Positions 47,611 to 56,844 of a stretch of DNA of 64,000 nucleotides are shown one piece after another. This DNA comes from Anaeromonas frigoriresistens. GTDB lineage: Bacteria; Bacillota; Clostridia; Tissierellales; SIT17. The first letter of the stretch is position 1; each line of letters opens with the position of its first letter. The DNA lies in the NCBI RefSeq assembly GCF_016820655.1, contig NZ_WSFT01000053.1:248001-312000 (forward strand), in the 5' to 3' direction. The notes under the pieces are model-generated. The model ran no database searches and was not told the origin of the DNA. It saw nothing but the letters and a program-made list of their open reading frames with translations. The translations under genes and the position numbers were made by a program.

Positions 47611-48900
47611 GTGTATAATAAATTAGAATTATCTAATGGAATTAGAGTAATAACTGAAAATATACCTTATGTAAAGTCCGTATCTATTGGGTTATGGATA
47701 GAAGCAGGATCTAGGTATGAAGATATTAATAATAATGGTGTGTCTCACTTCATTGAACACATGTTATTTAAAGGTACTAATAAGCGCTCTGCAAGAGATA
47801 TTGCTGATGCAATTGATAGTGTAGGGGGACAAATGAATGCATTTACTAGTAAAGAATGCACATGTTTTTATATCAAAATACTAGACAATCATATTGACTT
47901 AGCAATTGATGTATTACAAGATATGCTGTTTGATTCTAAATTTGAGGAAGCAGAAATAGAAAAAGAAAAAAGTGTAATAATTGAAGAAATAAATATGTAT
48001 GAAGACTCTCCAGAGGAGTTAGTACATGATTTATTATCAAAAACATTGTTTAATAGTCATCCGCTGTCTTATCCTATATTAGGAAATAAAAAAAGTGTAA
48101 ATAATCTAACTAAAAAAGGAATAAAGGAATATTTTAATACCTATTATAGACCTGATAATTTAGTTATATCAGTAGTAGGTAATATTAATGAAAAGCAATT
48201 ATTAAAATCATTAGAAAGAAATTTTGGTAAATGGAGTAATGTCAAAGATACTATACAAGCAGATATTAGTACACCAACAATAAAGGGTAACTTTATTAGT
48301 AGAAAAAAGCAAACAGAACAATTACACTTATGTTTAGGATTACAAGGAATCAATCAAGGATCTGATGATTTATATTCTTTATTAGTTTTAAATAATATAT
48401 TTGGTGGAAGTATGAGTTCTAGACTTTTTCAAAAGGTAAGAGAGGATATGGGCTTAGCTTACTCAATATATTCTTATCCATCTACTTATAAAGATACTGG
48501 AGCATTTACAATATACGCTGGATTAAATCCAAATCATTTAATAAACTTATCAGAGATAATTGCCACAGAAATAGAAGAGGTTAAGAAAAATAGTTTTTCA
48601 GATGAAGAAATATATAAGTCAAAAGAACAATTAAAAGGAAATTATATTCTAGGGTTAGAGAGTACCTCTAGTCGTATGAGTGCTTATGGTCAATCAGAAT
48701 TATTAAATAGAGATATTAATACTTCAAAACAGATAATAGATAAAATAAATGGAGTAAATAAAACTTCAATCAATGAGCTAATTAAAGAAATTTTTGATTA
48801 TAATAAAATGAATATCGCGTATATCGGAAATTTAAAAGATTCAGATAAAACAGAGAAAAATTTAAAAAACTTATATAAAAATACTCCCTTTAAAAAGTAG
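47611..48900 (+). CDS. mlpA: M16 family zinc peptidase MlpA
   Basis: An insulinase/processing-peptidase type protein of 429 residues. The inverted zinc motif HxxEH is His46, Glu49, His50 ('HFIEHMLFKGT'), and the downstream Glu ligand is in 'EKSVIIEEINMYED'. The second domain has 'GGSMSSRLFQKVREDMGLAYSI' (core). The start is GTG after GGGGAGAG. Its ylxY-mlpA-ymxH order matches B. subtilis. Confidence 0.95.
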   Translation: MYNKLELSNGIRVITENIPYVKSVSIGLWIEAGSRYEDINNNGVSHFIEHMLFKGTNKRSARDIADAIDSVGGQMNAFTSKECTCFYIKILDNHIDLAIDVLQDMLFDSKFEEAEIEKEKSVIIEEINMYEDSPEELVHDLLSKTLFNSHPLSYPILGNKKSVNNLTKKGIKEYFNTYYRPDNLVISVVGNINEKQLLKSLERNFGKWSNVKDTIQADISTPTIKGNFISRKKQTEQLHLCLGLQGINQGSDDLYSLLVLNNIFGGSMSSRLFQKVREDMGLAYSIYSYPSTYKDTGAFTIYAGLNPNHLINLSEIIATEIEEVKKNSFSDEEIYKSKEQLKGNYILGLESTSSRMSAYGQSELLNRDINTSKQIIDKINGVNKTSINELIKEIFDYNKMNIAYIGNLKDSDKTEKNLKNLYKNTPFKK

Positions 48901-48911
48901 GGAGCATTTTT
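48884..48911 (+). terminator. Terminator overlapping the mlpA stop
   Basis: CTCCCT (48884-48889) pairs with AGGGAG (48899-48904), followed by CATTTTT. The 5' arm is within the coding sequence and the 3' arm includes the stop codon. Confidence 0.65.
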
Positions 48912-48997
48912 ATATAAGTTTTATCATAATAAATGTTATCATAAATGATAAAGAATATATTAAAAATTTACTCATATAATATATAGGAGGTGTAAAT

Positions 48998-49270
48998 ATG
49001 GCGATTTATGAAATTGGAAATCAAAAAATTGTTACATTAAGGGAATTAGGTGGTAAAGAAATCGTAAATCTTAACACTGGTGGACGATTAGGTATTATAG
49101 CAGATTCAGATATTCTAATAGATGAGAAGACAGGAAAAATTCATTCCTTACTAGTTCCTGATAATAGAAATCAGTTCAAATTTTTTGGTGAAAAAAGAGA
49201 ACTAAATATTCCTTGGAACACTATTAGAAGAATTGGTGATGATATGATTATAATAGAATTACAATATTAA
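48998..49270 (+). CDS. ymxH: YlmC/YmxH family PRC-barrel sporulation protein
   Basis: A 90-residue protein with the family pattern 'LGGKEIVNLNTGGRLGIIADSDI' (core), 'KIHSLLVP' and 'IPWNTIRRIGDDMIII'. Family members are tied to sporulation in Bacillus but the biochemical role is unknown. The order mlpA-ymxH-dapG fits. An AATATATAGGAGGTG region gives a strong ribosome binding site. Confidence 0.92.
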   Translation: MAIYEIGNQKIVTLRELGGKEIVNLNTGGRLGIIADSDILIDEKTGKIHSLLVPDNRNQFKFFGEKRELNIPWNTIRRIGDDMIIIELQY

Positions 49271-49283
49271 TATTGAAGAATCA

Positions 49284-49312
49284 TTCACAAATAAAATAAT
49301 GTATCATATAAT
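49284..49312 (+). promoter_or_regulatory. Candidate promoter of dapG
   Basis: TTCACA (49284-49289) and TATAAT (49307-49312) with 17-base spacing, 30 bases ahead of the start codon. No lysine riboswitch is possible in so short a leader. Confidence 0.55.
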
Positions 49313-49341
49313 ATAACTAAACTTATTTATGAGGTGAAATG

Positions 49342-50544
49342 ATGAGTATAATAGTACAAAAATTTGGAGGTACATCAGTAGCTAATGAATCCTCAAGAGA
49401 AAAAGTAATAGAAAAAATAATTGAAAAGAAAAATAAGGGTCATAAGATTGTTGTTGTTGTATCAGCTATTGGGAGAAAAGGGGATCCCTATGCTACAGAT
49501 TCTCTAATATCTTTGATAAATACTCAATATATTAATAAAAGAGATTTGGACTTGCTTATGTCTTGTGGCGAAATAATATCATCTGTAGTGTTATCTAACA
49601 TGTTAACTCAAAAAGGATATAGTACTCAAGTATTAACAGGAGGTCAAGCTGGTATAATAACCGATGAGAATTATGGAAGTTCAAAAGTCCTATCTGTTAA
49701 TACAGATAATATAAAGAATAAGTTAGAAAATAATAATATTATTATTGTAGCAGGATTTCAAGGAATTACAAGTCAAGGTGATATAACAACCTTAGGAAGA
49801 GGTGGAAGTGATACTACTGCTGTTCTATTAGGAGAAGCATTGAAATCAGAGTTTGTGGAAATATATACTGATGTTGATGGTATTATGACTGCAGACCCAA
49901 GAGTTGTACCTGATGCTCAAGTTATTGATACAATAAACTATAGCGATTTATATAATATGGCAGAAGATGGCGCTAAAGTAATCCATCCAAAAGCAGTTGA
50001 AATTGCAGAAAGAAGCAATCTTAAAGTAAAGATAAGAAATACTCTGAGCAGTTCAGATGGTACTACAGTACTCAGAAGACAAGGAATAATTGATTATAAT
50101 GATAAAAAAATAATTAGTTCAATCACCTATAAAGACAGAAGAACACAAATAATCATCGATAACATAAAAAATAAAGGGAAAATCCAATCGGTAATGAATT
50201 TATTAACTGAATCTAATATCAGTATAGATTTAATTAATTTTTCATTAGAAACAAATATGTTTACTATTGATGATGAAAATGTAATGTTAGCTGAAAAGAT
50301 CCTTTCTGAAAATGGTTATATTTATTCTATCAATAGAGATTGTTGCAAAATAAGTGTTGTAGGACATAAAATGAAAGGCATACCTGGAGTTATGTCTAGA
50401 ATAATAAATAGTATTTTTAGAGAAAACATAAAAATATTACAAACTTCGGATTCCCATTCATCTATATGGGTTTTGGTGAAAACAAAAGATGCTATTAAAG
50501 CTATGAGGTCTTTGCATAAAGAATTTAATTTAGGAGAAAAATAG
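49342..50544 (+). CDS. dapG: Aspartate kinase (DapG type)
   Basis: The first enzyme of the aspartate family pathway. The kinase domain has 'VQKFGGTSVAN', 'GGQAGIITDENYG' and 'TLGRGGSDTTAVLLGEAL'; two ACT domains follow (about residues 265-400), expected to bind an end-product effector. The length is 400 residues from the ATG at 49342. The preceding in-frame ATG (49339) is only 2 bases from GAGGTG, so the second is preferred. B. subtilis has spoVFAB, asd and dapA near this gene; none is present here. Confidence 0.95.
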   Translation: MSIIVQKFGGTSVANESSREKVIEKIIEKKNKGHKIVVVVSAIGRKGDPYATDSLISLINTQYINKRDLDLLMSCGEIISSVVLSNMLTQKGYSTQVLTGGQAGIITDENYGSSKVLSVNTDNIKNKLENNNIIIVAGFQGITSQGDITTLGRGGSDTTAVLLGEALKSEFVEIYTDVDGIMTADPRVVPDAQVIDTINYSDLYNMAEDGAKVIHPKAVEIAERSNLKVKIRNTLSSSDGTTVLRRQGIIDYNDKKIISSITYKDRRTQIIIDNIKNKGKIQSVMNLLTESNISIDLINFSLETNMFTIDDENVMLAEKILSENGYIYSINRDCCKISVVGHKMKGIPGVMSRIINSIFRENIKILQTSDSHSSIWVLVKTKDAIKAMRSLHKEFNLGEK

Positions 50545-50565
50545 ACTTATAAGTCTATTTTTTTT
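50540..50565 (+). terminator. Terminator after dapG
   Basis: AATAGACT (50540-50547) pairs with AGTCTATT (50552-50559) around TATA, followed by a run of eight T (50558-50565). The stop codon TAG lies in the 5' arm. Confidence 0.85.
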
Positions 50566-50598
50566 GGTTATTAACAATCGAAAGGGTGATACTAAATA

Positions 50599-51309
50599 AT
50601 GTCAAATAAAATTCCTAATCCTGCTCCAAAACCTAACAAAGAAAGTACCAAGAAGGCAAGTGTAGTTAAAACTATAGAATCTTTAGGAGTAACTAATGTT
50701 CCTGCAAATGAAGGTGATATACATTTTATTTCAATAATTGGTGAAATAGAAGGACATAATCTATCTCATCCTCAAAAGAAATCTACTAAGTACGAACATA
50801 TTATACCTCAATTATTATCAGTTCAAAGGAATCCTGATATAAAAGGATTATTAGTAATTCTAAATACTTTAGGTGGAGACGTTGAAGCAGGGTTAGCTAT
50901 ATCTGAAATGATAAATAGTATAAAAAAACCCACCGTGTCTTTAGTCTTAGGTGGAAGTCATAGCATTGGAGTTCCTTTAGCTACATCAACAAATTATTCT
51001 TTTATAACTCCTTCTGCTACTATGACTTTACATCCAATTAGAATGACTGGTCTTGTAATTGGAGTACCTCAAACCTTTAGATATTTTCAAAAAATGCAAG
51101 AAAGAATATCTAGCTTTATATTAAGAACTACGAAAATATCTCCTGAGAATTTACAAAAGCTAATATATGATACCGATGAAATTGCAAATGATGTAGGAAC
51201 TATATTAGTTGGCGAAGAAGCTGTAAAATATGGCCTAATAAATGAAGTAGGGGGATTGAATTCTGCTATAATAAAGTTGGAAGAACTCTTAGAACAGCAC
51301 AAAGAATAA
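50599..51309 (+). CDS. tepA: ClpP-class serine protease, TepA-like
   Basis: A 236-residue ClpP/crotonase-fold protein. Residues about 43-235 carry 'FISIIGEIEGH', 'LLVILNTLGGDVEAGLAI', the Ser122 site ('LGGSHSIGVPLA') and His145 ('MTLHPIRM'). The N-terminal 40 residues are polar, with no signal peptide. B. subtilis tepA (ylzJ neighbour), described as a translocation-enhancing or spore-associated protease, sits before spoIIIE in the same way. Confidence 0.9.
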   Translation: MSNKIPNPAPKPNKESTKKASVVKTIESLGVTNVPANEGDIHFISIIGEIEGHNLSHPQKKSTKYEHIIPQLLSVQRNPDIKGLLVILNTLGGDVEAGLAISEMINSIKKPTVSLVLGGSHSIGVPLATSTNYSFITPSATMTLHPIRMTGLVIGVPQTFRYFQKMQERISSFILRTTKISPENLQKLIYDTDEIANDVGTILVGEEAVKYGLINEVGGLNSAIIKLEELLEQHKE

Positions 51310-51343
51310 AAAATAGTATAATAATATGAAATATGTTATAATT

Positions 51344-51387
51344 ACTTAAAGTAAAGTACTAATGTTATAGGAAACTTTACTTTAAGT
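51344..51387 (+). other. First hairpin in the tepA-ftsK gap
   Basis: ACTTAAAGTAAAGT (51344-51357) is the exact reverse complement of ACTTTACTTTAAGT (51374-51387), with a 16-base loop. It is AT-rich, with no clear T run beyond 'TTTAAT'. Confidence 0.7.
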
Positions 51388-51420
51388 TTAATACATATAT
51401 AATTTAAAATAATACTATAT

Positions 51421-51464
51421 ATATCAAAGCTACTCCATCAGTTCTGATGGAGTAGCTTTGATAT
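51421..51464 (+). terminator. Second, very stable hairpin in the tepA-ftsK gap
   Basis: ATATCAAAGCTACTCCATCAG (51421-51441, given here as arm position) pairs perfectly over 21 bases with 51444-51464; the loop is effectively GTTC. AAGAATTGTTTTTCTT follows, so the T run is displaced. It is probably a transcription terminator for tepA or an RNA 3' end signal; other roles are possible. Confidence 0.65.
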
Positions 51465-51531
51465 AAGAATTGTTTTTCTTGAAGGAATTCACTAATGTAA
51501 TGAAGAATTAAATCCATTGAGAGGTGATAGG

Positions 51532-53850
51532 ATGAGTAGTAAAACAAAAAAAAGTACAAAAGGTAGAAAAAAAAGAAACAATAAACCTTCCGAGATTAAT
51601 AAAGAAGTAATTGGTGTGATTATTGTATCTTTCGGTCTCTTATTATTGTATAGTATGAATACAGCTACAAGTGGAATATTAGTAAAATTAATAGGTGAGA
51701 AGTCATGGCAACTTCTAGGATCAGGAGGGTACTTATTACCTTACGTAATTATAATAATTGGTATTTTATTTTTAATCAATAAACTAGATATATACCAAAC
51801 AAAAAAAACCGTATCAATATTCATTATCTTTATATGTCTAATAACACTATTTGATATAAAGTTTCTTCCCACAATTGATGGCTTAGAAATATCAGATAGA
51901 ATAAGGATATCTATGGAAGCATCTTTACTATCCTTTCATCGAAGTGGAGGCATTTTAGGAGCATTTTTTGCATATTTGTTTTTAAAATTATTCGGAGTTA
52001 TTGGATCCTATATAATTCTATTTACAATATTAACAATAAATATTTTATATGTTACTAATACAAGTCTTATTTTTTTAATTCAAAATATCCTAAAATCAAT
52101 TATTAGTATATATGAAACTATAGTCTCATTTCTAAAAAACATTTCTAATCATACTAACACCTCAAAATCAAGAATTAAGAAAAAAACAAATAAATCTAAA
52201 ACTGAAGAAAATAAGACTAAAAATATTATAGATAAAAATGAAACTAAAATAAAAGATAATAAAATCAAGATTTTAGATTATACTAAAAATGAATATAAAG
52301 ATAATGATACCTTTGAGATAGCAGAAATAGAAAAACCTGAAAAGAAAAATATTGAATCGCCTAAAGAAAATACTAAAAAAGATAATGAAAGTGAAAATCA
52401 TAATCTTGATAGTATTGCAGTTTCAGAAAATGAATATAATGATTATGAATATCCTTCTTTAGACATTTTACAAAAAAGTGATATTTCATCAAACAAAAAA
52501 GAAAATAAGATTATATTGAATAATGCTAAAAAATTAGAAGATATACTAAAAAATTTCGGGATAGAGGCCCAAGTAACACAAATAAGTAGAGGCCCTACTA
52601 TAACAAGATATGAATTACAACCAGCTCCCGGGATTAAAGTAAGTAGGATCGTAAATCTTTCTGATGATATAGCCTTAGGATTAGCTTCTTCTGATATAAG
52701 AATTGAAGCGCCAATACCAGGTAAAGCAGCTATAGGAATAGAAGTGCCTAACATTGATAAATCCACGGTTAATTTGAGAGATGTACTTGAAACTAAAGAA
52801 TACAGTGATCTTGAAAGTAAATTATCATTTGCATTAGGCAAAGATATTGCAGGAAAACCTATAGTAGCTAATATTGAAAAAATGCCTCATTTACTTATTG
52901 CTGGTGCAACAGGATCTGGAAAGAGTGTTTGTATTAATACTCTTATTACAAGTATATTATATAAATCAAAACCTGATGAAGTAAAATTACTGATGATAGA
53001 TCCCAAAGTTGTAGAGTTAAGTATCTATAATGGAATTCCCCATCTTCTAATACCTGTAGTTACCGATCCTAAAAAAGCATCATTTGCCTTAAATTGGGCC
53101 GTACAAGAAATGAATAAAAGATATAACCTTTTTGCTGAAAATAGTGTTCGAGATATAAAAAGTTATAATAGTAAATCACAAAAGGATGAATCTATGACGA
53201 GATTACCACAAATAGTAGTTATAATAGATGAGTTAGCAGATCTTATGATGGTATCTCCTGGAGAAGTTGAAGATAGTATATGTAGACTAGCTCAAATGGC
53301 AAGAGCAGCTGGTATACACCTTATAGTAGCTACTCAAAGACCATCTGTGGACATAATAACTGGAACTATAAAAGCTAATATACCTTCAAGAATTTCTTTT
53401 GCAGTTTCTTCTCAAGCTGATTCTAGGACTATATTAGATATGGGAGGGGCAGAAAAATTATTAGGAAAAGGCGATTTATTATTTTATCCAGTAGGAGCAT
53501 CTAAACCTAAAAGATTACAAGGGGCATATATTGATGAAAAAGAAGTTGAAAAAATAGTTAGTTTCTTAAAAAAAGATAATGCTGCTGATTATAAAGAAGA
53601 AATAATAGAAAACATAGACAAAGATATTAATACTGAATTTGATGATACAGATGAATTATTGCCATCAGCTATTGAGTTAATAATAGACGAAGGACAGGCT
53701 TCTATTTCATATCTTCAAAGAAAATTAAAAGTAGGTTATTCAAGAGCAGCAAGGATTGTTGACGAAATGGAGGAAAGAGGAATAGTAGGTCCCCATGAAG
53801 GAAGTAAACCACGAAAAGTTCTAGTAACAAGGGAAGAGTTAGATAATTAG
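51532..53850 (+). CDS. ftsK: DNA translocase FtsK/SpoIIIE
   Basis: An ATP-driven DNA pump for chromosome segregation at division and, in spore formers, into the forespore. Four N-terminal membrane helices (about 20-185), a charged linker (about 195-320), then alpha/beta motor domains with Walker A '[15 protein letters not shown]', Walker B '[13 protein letters not shown]' and a C-terminal gamma winged helix ('[22 protein letters not shown]'-type, DNA-recognition domain). The TTG at 51517 is upstream, but GAGGTG (51521-51526) fits the ATG at 51532. The length is 772 residues. Confidence 0.96.
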   Translation: MSSKTKKSTKGRKKRNNKPSEINKEVIGVIIVSFGLLLLYSMNTATSGILVKLIGEKSWQLLGSGGYLLPYVIIIIGILFLINKLDIYQTKKTVSIFIIFICLITLFDIKFLPTIDGLEISDRIRISMEASLLSFHRSGGILGAFFAYLFLKLFGVIGSYIILFTILTINILYVTNTSLIFLIQNILKSIISIYETIVSFLKNISNHTNTSKSRIKKKTNKSKTEENKTKNIIDKNETKIKDNKIKILDYTKNEYKDNDTFEIAEIEKPEKKNIESPKENTKKDNESENHNLDSIAVSENEYNDYEYPSLDILQKSDISSNKKENKIILNNAKKLEDILKNFGIEAQVTQISRGPTITRYELQPAPGIKVSRIVNLSDDIALGLASSDIRIEAPIPGKAAIGIEVPNIDKSTVNLRDVLETKEYSDLESKLSFALGKDIAGKPIVANIEKMPHLLIAGATGSGKSVCINTLITSILYKSKPDEVKLLMIDPKVVELSIYNGIPHLLIPVVTDPKKASFALNWAVQEMNKRYNLFAENSVRDIKSYNSKSQKDESMTRLPQIVVIIDELADLMMVSPGEVEDSICRLAQMARAAGIHLIVATQRPSVDIITGTIKANIPSRISFAVSSQADSRTILDMGGAEKLLGKGDLLFYPVGASKPKRLQGAYIDEKEVEKIVSFLKKDNAADYKEEIIENIDKDINTEFDDTDELLPSAIELIIDEGQASISYLQRKLKVGYSRAARIVDEMEERGIVGPHEGSKPRKVLVTREELDN

Positions 53851-53913
53851 AATATACACATTTTTATGTATTTTAATTATAATATTTTTTATAAGGATAA
53901 AGTAGGTGTAGTA

Positions 53914-54960
53914 ATGATAAAAAGAGTAAATTATGAAGATATAGTTGATAAAGATAATATAGTATATATTGATGTTCGTAGTCCAAAAGAATATAATGAA
54001 GATACCATTCCAGGAGCAATAAATATTCCAATCTTAGACAATAAAGAAAGAGAAGAAATTGGATATACCTACAAGCATATCAGTAAGGATAAAGCTAAAA
54101 GAATGGGATTAGAATATGCTTCAAAGAAATTAGTGAATTTCTATGACCAAATAAAGGAGATTATCAATACTAATAAAAATGTAGTATTATTTTGCTATAG
54201 GGGTGGTATGAGAAGTTCTTCAATTGCTAAAATATTAGATATCATGAACTTACCAATCTATATAATAGATGGAGGATACAAAGAATATAGGAACTTTGTT
54301 ATTAATAATCTGGAAAAATACGGTCATAAGTTCAAATTTATTGTTCTACACGGTTATACTGGTGTAGGAAAGACCAAAGCTTTAGTAAATTTAAAAAATA
54401 ACAATCATGCAGTATTAGATTTAGAAAAGTTAGCCCAAAATAGCGGTTCTGTTTTTGGGAACATATTTTATAGTAATCCTTCTCATGGACAAAAAAAGTT
54501 TGAATCTTTACTATTAAATAAATTTATGAATTTTAAAGACGAATATATTTTTGTAGAAAGTGAAAGTAAAAGAATTGGAAACTCCGTGATGCCAGACTTT
54601 TTATACGAAAACATACAAAATGGATATCATATATTATTAAGTACTAACATCAGTAATAGAGTAGATACCATTGCATATGATTACTTAAGTAACAAATCAG
54701 ATGATAGTGAACAGGTAATAAGTGCAATTAAAAAGTTAAAAAAGAAATTAGGTAACGATAAAATTAGGAATTTAGAAGAAGAGTTTCGAAAAAATAACTA
54801 TAGATATGTTATAAAAGAATTAATGATAGATTATTATGACCCTCTATATGAATATTCTATAAATAAAGTAAGTGAATATGATATAAAAATTTATTATAAT
54901 GAAGAAAATGAACTTTTAAAAAAACTAATTAGTTTTAAAGAGATGATAAAGGAGAGATAG
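53914..54960 (+). CDS. mnmH: tRNA 2-selenouridine synthase MnmH (SelU)
   Basis: An N-terminal rhodanese domain with catalytic Cys94 ('VLFCYRGGMRSSSIA') is followed by a P-loop domain ('GYTGVGKTKAL', residues 147-157). MnmH replaces sulfur by selenium in wobble 2-thiouridine of some tRNAs, using selenophosphate. The length is 348 residues. An ATG at 53866 is in frame but lacks a ribosome binding site; AGTAGGTG fits the ATG at 53914. selD is not in the window. Confidence 0.93.
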   Translation: MIKRVNYEDIVDKDNIVYIDVRSPKEYNEDTIPGAINIPILDNKEREEIGYTYKHISKDKAKRMGLEYASKKLVNFYDQIKEIINTNKNVVLFCYRGGMRSSSIAKILDIMNLPIYIIDGGYKEYRNFVINNLEKYGHKFKFIVLHGYTGVGKTKALVNLKNNNHAVLDLEKLAQNSGSVFGNIFYSNPSHGQKKFESLLLNKFMNFKDEYIFVESESKRIGNSVMPDFLYENIQNGYHILLSTNISNRVDTIAYDYLSNKSDDSEQVISAIKKLKKKLGNDKIRNLEEEFRKNNYRYVIKELMIDYYDPLYEYSINKVSEYDIKIYYNEENELLKKLISFKEMIKER

Positions 54961-54964
54961 TTTA

Positions 54965-56305
54965 ATGTCAATAAATATAGCAATGGTATCTCTAGGGTGT
55001 TCTAAGAATCTTGTGGATTCAGAGCTAATGATGGGACTACTAGATAAAGAAGGATATAAAATAATAGATGAATTAGATAAAGCTAACATTATTATTGTAA
55101 ATACCTGTGGTTTCATTGATGCAGCTAAAGAAGAGTCTATAGATACTATATTAGAGATGGCTGAATTTAAAAACAATGGTGTATGTAACATGTTGATTGT
55201 AGCAGGATGTTTAAGTGAAAGATATCAGGAGATGCTTATTGAAGAAATGCCTGAAATTGATGCAATAGTAGGAACAGGAAACATTAGAGAAATTGCAGAA
55301 ATAATAAAAGAATATAAAGAAGAGAAAATAATTAGAGTTGGAGATATTCATAGCGATTATTTAGAAGAACATCCAAGGATTCCTTTAGAACCTGGTGCTA
55401 CATCTTATATTAAAATATCAGAAGGATGTAATAATTATTGTACCTATTGTATTATTCCTAAATTGAGGGGTAAATATAGAAGTAGAAAAATTGAGTCTAT
55501 ACTCGAAGAAGCTAGAGAATTAGTAAAAAGAGGGACAAGAGAGATTATCTTAATAGCTCAAGATACAACAAAATATGGTATAGATATATATAATGAATAT
55601 AAGCTTCCCGAATTATTAGATGAATTAAATAAAATAGAAGATTTAAAATGGATAAGAATATTATATATGTATCCTGAAACATTTTCTGATAGTTTAATAA
55701 ATAGTATTAAGAATAATGAAAAAGTAACAAACTATGTAGATATACCAATACAACATATAAGTGATAATGTCTTAAAAAGAATGAATAGAAAAACAAATAA
55801 ACAAACAATAACAAATCTAATCAATAACTTAAGAAAGGAAATCCCAAATATTATAATAAGAACTACAATTATAGTGGGTTTCCCAGGAGAAAATCAAGAT
55901 GATTTTAATGAGTTATCTGATTTTATAAAAGACATTAAGTTTGATCGTTTAGGAGTATTCTCATATTCTAAAGAAGAAGATACAGCTGCTAGTAAATTTG
56001 AAGATCAAATACCTGAGAACATAAAAGAAGAGCGAAAAGAAATATTAATGCAAATACAGCAAAATATATCGGAAAATCTTACTAATAAAAAAGTTGGTAA
56101 AGTTTATGATGTTATTATTGAAGAAAAGGTTCAACATGAAGACTTATATATAGGTAGAACTTATATGGATTCTCCAGAGATTGATGGTTGTGTTTATATA
56201 TCATCAACAAAAGAATTAGAAATTGGAAGCTTTGCTAATGTAAAAATCACCGAAAGTTATGATTACGATTTAAAGGGGGAAATAATTAATGAATTTAGCA
56301 AATAA
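54965..56305 (+). CDS. rimO: Ribosomal protein S12 methylthiotransferase RimO
   Basis: A radical SAM enzyme that methylthiolates Asp of S12. The UPF0004 domain has 'VSLGCSKNLVDSELMMG' and 'NTCGFIDAAKEESID'; the radical SAM CxxxCxxC is in 'GCNNYCTYCIIPKLRGKYRSR' (core); a TRAM domain ends the protein. 'GCSKN' and the residues after the cluster favour RimO over MiaB. The length is 446 residues. It overlaps pgsA by 17 bases. Confidence 0.96.
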   Translation: MSINIAMVSLGCSKNLVDSELMMGLLDKEGYKIIDELDKANIIIVNTCGFIDAAKEESIDTILEMAEFKNNGVCNMLIVAGCLSERYQEMLIEEMPEIDAIVGTGNIREIAEIIKEYKEEKIIRVGDIHSDYLEEHPRIPLEPGATSYIKISEGCNNYCTYCIIPKLRGKYRSRKIESILEEARELVKRGTREIILIAQDTTKYGIDIYNEYKLPELLDELNKIEDLKWIRILYMYPETFSDSLINSIKNNEKVTNYVDIPIQHISDNVLKRMNRKTNKQTITNLINNLRKEIPNIIIRTTIIVGFPGENQDDFNELSDFIKDIKFDRLGVFSYSKEEDTAASKFEDQIPENIKEERKEILMQIQQNISENLTNKKVGKVYDVIIEEKVQHEDLYIGRTYMDSPEIDGCVYISSTKELEIGSFANVKITESYDYDLKGEIINEFSK

Positions 56306-56831
56306 GTTAACATTATTTAGGATTTTTCTTGTTCCAGTTTTTATGGTGTTTTTATTAGTAGATATACCCTATGGGTCTACCATAGCAGCTATTATTTTTA
56401 TAATAGCTGCATTAACTGATATGTTAGATGGACATATTGCAAGAAGTAGAAACATGATAACAAAATTTGGAAAGTTTATGGATCCTTTAGCTGATAAGTT
56501 ATTAGTTTCAGCTGCTTTAATATCTCTTACCGAAATGGGGATAGTACCATCTTGGATGGTTGTAATAATAATCGCTAGAGAATTTGCTATAACAGGCCTT
56601 AGAGTCTTAGCAGCATCAGAGGGTATCACTATTGCTGCAAGTAAGTGGGGTAAAGTTAAAACAATTACTCAATTAGTAGCTATAATAAGTATATTACTTA
56701 ATAATTTCCCATTTAATTATGTGGGACTTCCTTTTGATAGATTTATGTTAGTTTTAGCAGTAATATTTACTATCATCTCAGGATTAGACTATATTTATAA
56801 AAATATTAACTTATTCAACTTACAAGATTAA
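56289..56831 (+). CDS. pgsA: CDP-diacylglycerol-glycerol-3-phosphate 3-phosphatidyltransferase
   Basis: A membrane enzyme committing CDP-DAG to phosphatidylglycerol. The N-terminus is 'NLANKLTLFRIFLVPVFM', and the CDP-alcohol phosphotransferase motif DGxxAR...GxxxDxxxD is present as 'DMLDGHIARSR' and 'FGKFMDPLADKLLV'. The length of 180 residues is typical. GGGGG before the ATG lies inside rimO. With cdsA it covers phospholipid synthesis in this window. Confidence 0.97.
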   Translation: MNLANKLTLFRIFLVPVFMVFLLVDIPYGSTIAAIIFIIAALTDMLDGHIARSRNMITKFGKFMDPLADKLLVSAALISLTEMGIVPSWMVVIIIAREFAITGLRVLAASEGITIAASKWGKVKTITQLVAIISILLNNFPFNYVGLPFDRFMLVLAVIFTIISGLDYIYKNINLFNLQD

Positions 56832-56844
56832 TAGGAGAGATTTG

